Shown here: piece after piece, positions 36,596 to 45,907 of the stretch | How the letters are laid out: each line of letters opens with the position of its first letter | Numbering within the stretch: position 1 is the stretch's first letter | Assembly: GCA_905221605.1 (NCBI GenBank) | Contig: CAJNDS010000089.1 | Coordinates: 62,001-126,000, forward strand | Reading direction: 5' to 3' | Length of the DNA stretch: 64,000 nucleotides | Source: Symbiodinium natans | Taxonomy: Eukaryota; Sar; Dinophyceae; Suessiales; Symbiodiniaceae | Translations under genes and position numbers: made by a program | The notes under the pieces: model-generated | What the model saw: the letters and a program-made list of their open reading frames with translations, nothing else | Told to the model about the DNA's origin: nothing | Database searches by the model: none

Positions 36596-36640
36596 TGTGG
36601 AAGCATGTGAAGCATGTGAAGCATGTGAAGCATGTGAAGC
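36596..36640 (+). repeat. 9-bp tandem repeat
   Basis: Four to five copies of gaagcatgt, in frame within an open stretch, where they would read Glu-Ala-Cys repeats. Confidence 0.85.
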
Positions 36641-37014
36641 CCAGATTCCAGTGCGGCCCACGGTGCAGAGGCAGCAGCAAGACCCCGAAGGGCATCAGCC
36701 GGCCTGGTCGGCGGCGGCTGCGGCCTCATGTTTTGGTGTGGCAGGCTTTGTGGGTAGTCCCAGCAAGTTTCGGGAGAAGAAGTGAGACCAGAACCGCGGT
36801 AGATCGCGGCAGCCGCAGCAACGTGCTTCGTCTCATCTTGTGCAGCGCTCAAAGAGCAGGATTGCCCAAAGTAGAAGTTGAGTGAACAGTCAATACAGCC
36901 AAAAATGGTTGTTGCACATAGGGGAAAGCTTATCCAACCGAATCTGCCCAAAGTCGACTGTAGGACTTGCGGCACCGCAAATCACAGAATCCACGCGTTC
37001 GTGCGTTTTGATAT

Positions 37015-38199
37015 GGCGCCGGCCTCTGGAGCGCTGGAGGGCGAGTTCGAAGAGGCACCGCAAGCCCCCTTCAGAGTGTCGTCAGCATCACAAAGAGGGG
37101 TCAACTCGAGTCTACGACTTCAAGATCGTCTTAGCGCTTGCGTTTTGCCGCTTTGCATTGCAGGTTTCACGTGCAGCGGAGGCTTTGAAGCAGCAGGCCT
37201 GCCCCTGACCGAATTGTGTGCCATGCGGCCTATCTGACCTCGGCCGGCTGAACACCGTGACAGTAGCTAATCTCGCATCGCAAGGACTAAACTTACACCT
37301 AACACCACCTTCCTTAGTTCAGACAGATGCAGCATAATCATCATCAACATTGTCATCATCGTCCTTCGTCGTCATTGTCGTCCTCGTCCCCGTCCTCGTC
37401 CTCGTCATCTGCCTCATCCTCATCAATGCCAACGCTCGTGCTTCGCTGAGGTGCTGCGGTGTGAGAGGAAACATGGAACCCGGCAGGTGAAGTCCTCTGT
37501 GCAGCAGCTTGAATCTAGCTATGCAGCGCAGCGTGGCTGCACTCTATGTCGGTGAATTCAGCTGCGTTGTGGATCACGCTTGGTCTGTTTACTCCAGCCT
37601 GGTGAAGCCCAGGCTTCGGCAGCGTGCCGAAGCAGCGCATGAAGCCTCGCAGCAGGCGTGGGGGGAGCGCGGGAGACCTGTACTGTACCAGTAGCACAAG
37701 CCCACAATGCGCGATGCCAACAGTCCACAGAGTCCAAGGAGTCCAAGGAGTCCAAGAGTCCAAAGAGTCCAAAGAGTCCAAACAATATCAAGCAATCCAA
37801 ACACTCCAAACACCAACAGGGCCTCAGTGCGGCCGCAGCTCGGCACGAGCGCCTGGCGGCTTTGCGCCGGCAGTGCGAAGCGGCTCGGCCAGTGCGGAGT
37901 TCACTTGTCTCCCATACGTCCTCGAAGCAGCCGAGCTTGTGGAAATAGACATTCAAGCTATCTCCAAGCTATTTCAAGTTTGCTCCAAAGCTGGCTCAAG
38001 CCCCTTTCTAAAGTTTCTCGTCCTTGCATTCCGCTTCGGGTTTCCGCTGGCCTGGTTCTAGGATCGAAAACGGGGATCCCACCAGGCCCACCAGGTTTTT
38101 AGGGCTTCCAGGGGCCGCGACTCGACAAACAGACGCCTTTGATCGTTCAGGAAATCGCTCAGCGGCTGGAGCAGGCGTGGTCTGAAGCAGTGTGCCCAC
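37015..38199 (+). CDS. Coiled-coil exon pieces, unnamed gene
   Basis: Helical, charged segments lie on the + strand: near 37015-37105 (ASGALEGEFEEAPQAP), 37170-37211 after gcag (VSRAAEALKQQACP, then stop), about 37600-37680 (LRQRAEAAHEASQQAWGER), about 37822-37900 (ARHERLAALRRQCEAARP) and about 38118-38199 (TPLIVQEIAQRLEQAWSEAV). They share an Ala/Glu/Gln/Arg-rich coil-like composition. Joins and family are unknown. A CATCGTC-rich simple stretch is at 37335-37425. Confidence 0.3.
37725..37815 (+). repeat. agtccaa minisatellite
   Basis: About eight copies of a 7-10 bp unit around gagtccaa, decaying to aatccaaac. Confidence 0.85.
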
Positions 38200-39492
38200 G
38201 TTGAGCGCTTGGGGGTAACTCTGACCAGTGCATCAGTGCTTCCTCAAAGTGAGCCACTGATCAGGGCGGCTCGTTTGAAGTCGGCGCTGCAGCCTTGGAG
38301 GCAGCACACCGACCACTTCGGGGAACTTCTTGTACTTCTACTGCTAACCGCGAATACGAACGAACACGTTTGAACACATTGCAATGTACAAGGCCTCCGC
38401 CTCTCGCGAAGCGGTACCTGAGGAGGCAAAGGTTTGCTGGAAGCAGTTTGCACGAGTTTGCTCTGCTTAGCTTTGCTGGACGTTTGTTACGACACATCAC
38501 TCAGTACCCGTTCCGTTCTGCAACAGAGCTGAGATGGGCATTCCCCCTCAAGACAACTTGTGGCGAGGCCGTCTGCAAGTGCCCCAATGTCAGCGAGACT
38601 GAGAGCTGCAAGGCCAGGGTAGGGAGTCAGGTGGGGGGCTGGTGATCTAAAGCATGGCACTTGACTGAAAGTTCAGAACACAACAAGCGATCATTCGGAA
38701 ACAGAATCAGATACTTCGGAAAACCTCACCCCAGAAAACAAGACTGGACAACTCGTTGGCAGTCATCTATCCTGTTTGGTGTCCAGGTCACGAAGCCCGA
38801 AACCCTAGCTATATTGGGAGCAGTTCGCTAAACTTTAAACTATTGTCAGTAACGTGCTCTGCATTGGCGTGTCTCACATCCACCGGTAAACGGTCGAAAA
38901 GCTATGTAAACCCACGTCAAACCGTCTTAGCATCTTTTAACATGCAGTACCTGAAGCAGAAAACCAATCGAATCGAGCTAGTTGAAAGGAGCAAGTTGCA
39001 TCAACATGCATCTTCTGTACCCTCACTGTTGACTAAAGCCATTCGTCAAGCTCTCACCTTCGCATTCTTTCTGAGACTTGGCGATTGGGGTTCTAGGTAG
39101 GGGTCCAGGTTTCGAGGGTGCAGGGATGAGGGAGTTTTGGAGTGTGCTTTGGAGAACTAGCTTGTCTCAACTTGGTTTTCGGGATGACAGGTGCCTGTCA
39201 GACATGCTGACTCAGACGGCTCGACTGCGGGCTTGGACAGACGGCAGGACAGACAGCATGCGGTAGGGCCCGCAGCCTCGCACCCTCACCCCTGCTGCTG
39301 CTACTGCTGTTGGTGTCGTTAGGGGGAACAGCAAGGAGATGAAGCCGCAGCCCTTATTCAACCAGCAAAGCAAGCCGTTCCATTCTCCTAGCAAATCCAA
39401 AGAGCAAAGCTTTACGTCAGCTACCGGCTGTACTTGCAACGACACACAGTTTACTAATCCGGCAAGTGCTTGCCTGCCTTATTTGGTGCTGA
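38200..39492. other. No supported gene
   Basis: The stretch from about 38650 to 39070 is lower in GC and carries no coding chain. An aaaccctagct telomere-like piece lies near 38801. Nothing else was recognised. Confidence 0.35.
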
Positions 39493-39822
39493 ATGCTTAC
39501 ATGTCTGCAGCGTCTGCTCATGCAAAGTCTGCATTCTCTTTGCCACCAGCCTGCGTTAACGACAGATTCCGAGAAACTTCAAGAGCTCCCGCAAGGCAGA
39601 CAGCCTTCAGGCGGACAGCCAACAGGCAGACAGCCATATGGCGGAGAAGCTTCAATGCCAAACCGCAGAGGCCTGAAACCCTCGTTCTTGGGTTGGCTTC
39701 TCCGGGCTGCAGCTGCGAACGCTGTGAACGCAGGCAAAAGTAGAAGCCAAAGCAGTGGCCAAGAAGGAGTCGCAGCCTTGCTTTGGATGTGTGATGCCCT
39801 CGGCAGAAAGTCTCCTCCGTGA
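39493..39822 (+). CDS. Probable terminal exon with Gln-Pro-Gly repeats
   Basis: An open frame of about 110 codons ends at TGA 39820-39822. It includes a small repeat of the form GRQPSGGQPTGRQPYGG, produced by about 15-bp tandem DNA repeats at 39593-39645, then a basic segment (PNRRGLKPSFLGWLLRAAA) and a Ser/Gln-rich tail. No family is recognised. The opposite strand is also open over this stretch, so confidence is limited. Confidence 0.3.
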   Translation: MLTCLQRLLMQSLHSLCHQPALTTDSEKLQELPQGRQPSGGQPTGRQPYGGEASMPNRRGLKPSFLGWLLRAAAANAVNAGKSRSQSSGQEGVAALLWMCDALGRKSPP

Positions 39823-40104
39823 ACCCAAACAAACTTTATAATCCTTGCAATGCCCAAAAGAAACAAGCCGGGTTTCTGGCGCCAGTAGCACGTGCTTCGT
39901 GTGACTTACTGGAGGAGTCCAAAGGAAAGAAGGGCAAGAAACAGGCAAGAGTCCACGAGGGCTAAGATCCGCAAGCTGCAGTCGACGTGTGTGCGCAGCC
40001 CGAATTTAGTCGTCTCGGCTTTAAGGTATGGCCCCACACATTTTCATATGCAGCAACCCTAAGCCTAAACCTGCAGACCCTAGCATAGACTTTGCGACGA
40101 GGAG

Positions 40105-40335
40105 AAAAAAATACGAATCAGAGACCAGAGGGTCGAATCAGAGACCAGACACACCGAATCAGAGACCAGGCTCAGAATCAGAGACCAGACAGGCAGAAAC
40201 CGAGACCAGATTCCAGAATCACCCCCCTCAGGATCAGAGACCAGACAGGGCCGAATCAGAGACCAGACAGGGCCGAATCAGAGACCGGACAGGGCCGAAT
40301 CAGAGACCAGACAGGGTGGCATCCGAAACCAGAGG
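40105..40335 (+). repeat. Left minisatellite of composite block
   Basis: Nine to ten copies of a 16-22 bp unit, gaatcagagaccag plus acagggcc. The reverse complement (ctggtctctgaatc) forms the array at 42478-42668, so the pair brackets the satellites between them as inverted arrays. Confidence 0.85.
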
Positions 40336-40384
40336 GACGTCAAGGGAAACCAAAGGGTTGATTGTTGTAACCACTGGGTTGACC

Positions 40385-41380
40385 GTTTGGAAGCGATTCG
40401 TTTGAAGCAGGCTTGCCCGAGTAAAAAATACAAGCGGGGGGGTTGGGGGGGGCGCAGCCCCCCCCATTTGCCAAGACAATGCCCGCATCGTGGGTTTGGA
40501 AGCGATTCCCCCCCCATTTGCCAAGACAATGCCCGCATCGTGGGTTTGGAAGGGATTCGTTTGAAGCAGGCCTGCCCGAGGAAAAAGAAAAGCGGGGGGG
40601 TTGGGGGGGGCGCAGCCCCCCCCATTTGCCAACACAATGCCCGCGTCATGGGTTTGCAAGGGATTCGTTTGAAGCAGGCTTGCCCGAGTAAAAAATGGGT
40701 TTGGAACGGATTCTTTTGAAGCAGGCCTGCCCGAGTAAAAAAACGGTACAAAATAAAAGCGGGGGGGGGTTGCGGGGGGGGGGGTTGCCCGAGTAAAAAA
40801 TCAAAGCGGGGGGGTTGGGGGGGGGGGCGCAGCAACGCCCGCATCATGGGTTTGGAAGCGTTTCGTTTGAAGCAGGCTTGCCCGAGTCAAAAAAAGTGGT
40901 AACAAAATAAAAGCGGGGTGGTTGGGGGGGGCGGGGGGGGCGCACCCCATTTGCAAACACAATGCTCGCATCATGGGTTTGGCAGGGATGCCTTTCAAGC
41001 AGGCTTGCCCGAGTAAACAAGACAAGCGGGGTGGGGGGGTTGGGGGGGGGGCGCAGCGGGTTTCTAAGGGATTCGTTTGAAGCAGGCTTGCCCGAGTATA
41101 AAATAAAAGCGGGGGGGTTGGGGTGCGCCCCCCCAGTTGCAAACACAATGCCCGCATCATGGTCACGGGTTTGGAAGGGCTTCGTTTGAAGCAGGCTTGC
41201 CCGACGAAAAGAAGGGCTTCGTTTCAAGCAGGCCTGCCCGAGTAAAAAAATAGAAGCGGGGGAGTTGGGGTGGGCGCAGCCCCCCCATTTGCAAACACAA
41301 TGCCCGCATCATGGGTTTGGAAGGGATTCGTTTGAAACAGGCTTGCCCGAGCAAAAAACACAAGCGGGCCGCTTGGGGGG
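40385..41380 (+). repeat. G-rich satellite A, about 11 copies
   Basis: The unit contains gaagcaggcttgcccgagt, aaaa-caagcggggg, gttgggggg, a hairpin GGGGGGC-GCA-GCCCCCC, then catttgcaaacacaatgc and gggtttgg. The keyword gcaggc(t/c)tgcccga occurs at about 40405, 40565, 40675, 40722, 40875, 41000, 41080, 41188, 41228 and 41334. Copies are 70-170 bp because the G-rich part varies. Confidence 0.9.
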
Positions 41381-41384
41381 GATC

Positions 41385-42475
41385 GGTCGTGTCACAGTTC
41401 GGGTTGGGTTGGTCGGGTCGGTCGGGTGGGCCCACGGTGCTGTTCGGGTCGTGGGGTTGCTCGGGTGCGGTCGGGTCAGGTAGACTCCTTTGGGGCCGGA
41501 TGCTCGGTCGTGAGTCGGGTCACGGGTCGGTCGGGTTGGTCGGGTGGGTTGCTTGGTCAGGGCTCAGGGGCCGGTCGGGTGGGTCGGGTCGGCCGACAGC
41601 ATTCTGCCACGAGGGTACGTCATGGTTCGGTCGGTTCGCCCACTGCTGAGGGTCCCTGGCTGCTTGGATTGGGTTGGTCGGGTTGGCTGGGTTGGTCGGG
41701 TCGATCGGCTTGGTCGGGGTGGTCGGGTGGGTCGGGTCCGGTTGCATTGGTCTGGTCGGGTCGGTCGGCTTGGTCGGCTCGGTCGTGTCACAGTTCAGGT
41801 TGGGTCGGTCGGGTCGGTCGGGTGGGCCCACGGTGCTGCTCGGGGCCGGTCGGGTGGGTCGGGTCGGGTTATAACTGCGCCACAGGACCGTGCCGACGGC
41901 ATTCTGCCACGAGGGTAGGTCATGGTGGCTGAATCGCTTCGACCACTGGCTGCTTGGGTTGGGTTGGTCGGGTTGGTTGGGTTGCTCGGGTCGATCGGAT
42001 TGGTCGGGGCCGGGTCCGGTTGGGTTGGTCGGGTTGGTCGGGTGGGTTGCTTGGTCAGGGGCCGGTCGGGTGGGTCGGGTCGGGTTATTACTACGCCACA
42101 GGACTGTGCCGACAGCATTCTGCCACGAGGGTACGTCATGGTGGCTCGGGTCCGGTTGGTTGGTCGGGTTGGTCGGGTGGGTTGCTTGGGTCGGGTTATT
42201 TCTACGCCACAGGACCGTGCCGACAGCATTCTGCCACGAGGGTACGTCATGGTGGCTGAATGCATTGGTCCACTCTTGCGGTCGCTTCGCCCACTGCTGA
42301 GGGTCCCTGGCTGCTTGGGTTGGGTTGGTCGGGTTGGTTGGGTTGGTCGGGTCGATCGGCTTGGTCGGAGCTGTCGGGCGGGTTGGGTCCGGTTGGGTTG
42401 GTCTGGTCGGGTGGGTTGCTTGGTCAGGGGTCAGGGGCCGGTGGGGTGGGTCGGGTCGGCTGGAGACGGTCGGGT
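41385..42475 (+). repeat. Satellite B, ggtcgggt repeats
   Basis: Dense short repeats of ggtcgggt/ggttgggt, with a higher-order unit marked by cattctgccacgagggta at about 41601, 41900, 42115 and 42225 and by ctggctgcttggg at about 41655, 41947 and 42307. It is open in several frames by repeat effect only. Confidence 0.9.
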
Positions 42476-42477
42476 GC

Positions 42478-42668
42478 CTGATTCGGCGAGCCTGGTCTCT
42501 GAATCCCGTGTCTGGTCTCGGAATCTGGGAGCCTGGTCTCTGAATCCCATGTCTGGTCTCGGAATCTGGCTGCCTGGTCTCTGAGTCTGGTGCCCTGCTG
42601 GTCTCGGATTCCCCTCTCCTGGTCTCTGATTCGGCCCTTCCGGTCTCGGAATCTGTTCCCCTGATTCG
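42478..42668 (-). repeat. Right minisatellite of composite block (inverted)
   Basis: Eight or more copies of ctggtctctgaatc and ctggtctcggaatc, the reverse complement of the array at 40105-40335. Confidence 0.85.
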
Positions 42669-42669
42669 G

Positions 42670-43698
42670 CCTTCACCCCGACGAGGAAGGTGTCGAGCCA
42701 GTTCTCCCCGAGGCAGGGCCTATGGGAAAGGTGCTCAAGGTCTACCAACGCACCAATGCACCTGATTGGTGAGTTCTCAAGCCTTGTTTGATTTGGTAAT
42801 AGAAGGGGGCACGAACCATGATCTACTCTACGTCTTCGTTATGAAGACCCCCCCCCCCCCCAACCACAGCTCTGAAGCACCAATGTGGAACTAAAATAGC
42901 GCTATAGCCTAGAGCGTTAGCCACTTACTCGCACTCAGCCGAGGAAGTGTAGGCAGTACCTGACTTGTACTCGTACGACAAATCAACGAATATCATCCCG
43001 GCTCCGTAAACCCGCGATCCCAGTACATCCTTTGCCCCAAATCCCAAGCTCTCAAGCTCAACCCTCAACCCCTCAAACTCCAAATCTCTCACCCCCAAAT
43101 TAAAGCAGCTTTCGCTTGATGTGAAACTCACAAGCTGCAAAAGCCTAGCCTACATTGCCTTCCAGAATGTAAACCTCCACCCTATACTGTTGCCAAAAGG
43201 TGCGATGGCACTTTTGCTCGTAAACGTGAGCTTCAGAAAATTAGATGCGAATATACTGCTTGCCCATCTCGTGTATGGGAAGCTTTTTGTAATCTTGGAC
43301 ATGAGGCAGACCCGCAAATACGTGCATTCTGCGACACATTCTGGATGAGTAGCATTTTGAGAAAGATCTGTTAAGGCGTGCTAAATGTGACATCGCAGCT
43401 GGAGTGGGGCGCGCGTTGTGCGGTGGGGCCGAACATAGCAAGAAACAAAGGAAGCCAAAGAGCGAGAGCGAGCGGAGAGGGACCATTCAAAAGTCTGCAA
43501 GATGACTCGAAAAACCACAAGCTGATTGCTGCTCTCTTAAAACAGTTGTCCAGGAAAGGGCGAGTGTCAAGTGTCAAGGAGCAGCGAACCCTTTCAGGCA
43601 GAGATAAAGGGCATCGCAGTCCGCAGAGATGTACTTTCTAAACTGATGGCATTTTGCTGTCAACAGATCGCTGCGCTCGAAATTGCTAGTCGTTGAGC
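42670..43698. other. No supported gene
   Basis: From 42780 to 43380 the GC content is lower than in neighbouring regions. A 71-codon frame on the minus strand (42925-43140) and a 75-codon frame on the plus strand (43121-43348) abut head to head; neither has a recognised motif or an ATG start. A C-run lies at 42849-42860. Confidence 0.35.
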
Positions 43699-44564
43699 AG
43701 GGATCTTTGTGCGGTATACGACTTCTTGATCGAAGAGCAAAGGAATCTCAGCGAACTCCGATCAGTAGTTGTCGTGGATGGCAACATAGTCACCACCACG
43801 AACGAGTTGCGGAGAGTTGTGTGCACGAAAGGTCATGGGTTCTTAGGTGCCACTGTAATACACACCATCAACAGGGGCAACATGCAAAAGGAAATGACCA
43901 TTCCGGCCGATGACTTGTTCAGCAGTGTCGGCAGAAGTTTTGGCAGCCTTTTCGGGGGAGCCCCTCTCCCGAGACTTGACAAGTTTCAAGAGCAACACAG
44001 CTCAGAACGGGCGGATTGAGAAGTTTCCCACTGCGGTGGCAGAGGTGCAGACAATGACTGGCAAAGAAGCCGAGGAGAAACTCTGGCAAGCTGCCAAGCG
44101 AAGTAAGGAAAATGGGGAAGGCATTCACACCGACAAGATAAAAGCGTCACCACAGCGCTTCCTTATGCTGATCGCCATGTACGACTTGTGGTTGAGGGGC
44201 GATCCAAGATTTACAAGTTGCAACACATTTGGACATTTTTGATGCTGACTTCGGTAGGAATGCCACCACCCCAAACCATGAGGGGGGAGGAAGAGCCACG
44301 GGGCCTGCGGGAAACGATTCGGGTTCTCAGATCCAGAAACATCCTGCCAACTCTTCAACTTGTCTGCAGCGTCTACTCCTTTTTCTCGAAGAGTGCCAGG
44401 ACACCGCGTCCCGGCAACCCGAGGCTGCAGAGTCAAATTCAGCGGAGGCAAGAAATGCGTCGAAGCACGTTTGGTCAGCCGAGATTGCGAGAAGTTGCTG
44501 TTATGGCCTTAATATTTTTTTTAGACGGCCGGCCAACCAGCATACATGTCGTTGTTCACCGTAA
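43699..44564 (+). pseudogene. Unknown gene with shifted reading frames
   Basis: Three coding-like frames follow one another with small overlaps: 43699-44019 (VVVVDGNIVTTTNELRRVVC), 43910-44242 (AEEKLWQAAKRSKENGEGIH, RFLMLIAMYDLWLRG) and 44229-44564 (LQRLLLFLEECQDTA). Each looks like real protein, and no good AG|G intron removes the shift. Two single-base changes in a formerly continuous gene would explain this; so would sequencing errors in an intronless gene or introns I failed to see. The family is unknown. Confidence 0.35.
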
Positions 44565-44629
44565 ACTGCTGCCTGATGCATGCCGAGAATGCCTGCAGAC
44601 GAAAAGACAACTCACACATTTGCTGCCAG

Positions 44630-45907
44630 GCCAGTGCGGATGCGAAGCCAAAGAAAGCTCCGCAGAACTTGAACAAGAAGGACCGCAAGCAGGTGCGGCT
44701 CCTCTAGAAGCATGCTTGCATCGGGGAAGCCTGGAGGCCCTTTGGAGCCGACAAAGGTCCTATAAGCCCACGCTCCGCATCTGTGCTGTTGAATCCGAAC
44801 CAGGCTGCCGACAAGGTCAAGAAGGCCGCCGTCGAGAAGGAAGCCGTGGGGAGTTGTCTTCATACGCCTTTTTGGGGAGAGATCCGGGGCCTCGTTCTTG
44901 AGATCACGCAGGCGAAAGCTGCGGCAAAGCAAAAGGAGACTGAGGAAAAGGCGGGGGAATTTCGTGGCACCGGAGCCTCCTCCCACTGCGTCGCGTGCGA
45001 ACTTCGGCGCGAACTCTGCGCTCACAGGAGCAAGCCAAGGCCCGAAAGGCCGAAGAAGAGAGGATACGCAAGGAGGAGAAAAGGGATGCGAGACAGAGAG
45101 GGAGAGCGTGTGACCCGGAGTCCAATAAGTGTTGGATATGTTTGAGCCCTGAGTCTCCCGTTGGCCCATCAAGCCCGAAAACTACCTGCAACTCAGCCGA
45201 AAACCCTAAACCACAGCTCTGTTTGTAAGGGATGATAGCAGCCTCTTGTCAAGAGGAACAACCCGTATCGCTCTCTCAAGTAGGGTCCACATTTGGGGTG
45301 CCCTGATACGTGGGGCTGCACAGCCCAAGAAAAGGACCACACGTTAGTGAACCCTGTAGTACCTGCCTCCCTTTTTTAGGGGAAGGGTTTCTTGCTTCCC
45401 TTATGGCTGCACCGTTAATGAAAAAAAGGTTCCCTGTTCCTTCCAATTCCTCGGTCAACAACGTTTTGTGCGTAAGCCACAGGAGGAGGCTGAGCGCAGA
45501 CAGCGCGAGGCGCGTTGGTCTTGTAATTAGCTTTGACAGTAGGGCCGAATGGCCGAAGCTGAAGGGATCAAGTGTTGCGAAGCCGTATGGCGTAGGCTGA
45601 GGCAGAAGCCGAAGCTGCGGCGCGGGCCGAAGCTGAGCAGGCTGAGCAGGCACAGTTGTGCCCAAGAAGTGGCCAACAGAGTCCCCATTTGCTTTGTTGC
45701 GAAGGCTCCGCCAGCAGTGGAGTCGGGCGCATCACCCCGGAGAGAGGAGGAGCTCTCGGCGCCTTCCCTGGAAGTGACACTCATCTTCCTCATGCAGAGG
45801 AATTCGAAGATCCAGAAGAGATCGAGGAAGCCGAGGAGCTGAAGGAGGACGACATCGACGTCGAGGAGGGAGATTCGCAGCCTCAGTCGCACGGTCGCAT
45901 TTCGTGA
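44630..45907 (+). CDS. Coiled-coil protein with acidic C-terminus
   Basis: Eight exons, all phase 0: 44630-44692, 44804-44842 (or -44845), 44912-44950, 45028-45087, 45483-45509, 45596-45649, 45705-45773 and 45800-45907 (stop TGA). Every exon follows AG|G; donors are mainly GC, with GT after exons 1 and 7. The joined product of about 150 residues is a long charged helix: a Lys-rich start (KPKKAPQNLNKKDRKQ), coil segments (KARKAEEERIRKEEKRD and EAAARAEAEQAEQ), then an acidic tail (EDPEEIEEAEELKEDDIDVE). Such composition is common in RNA-processing, ribosome-assembly or cytoskeletal linker proteins, but I cannot name it. Upstream exons probably exist; an ATG after AG|GA near 44260 (MPPPQTMRGEEEPRGLRE) is a candidate start region. 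Confidence 0.65.

Noticed and set aside
41426-42584. Gly/Val/Arg-rich frames up to 220 codons
   Set aside because: They are produced by ggtcgggt satellite repeats and are open in three frames with no motif.
42925-43348. Head-to-head 71- and 75-codon frames in a lower-GC patch
   Set aside because: Neither has an ATG, a motif or splice context; considered as another insertion, but there is no evidence.
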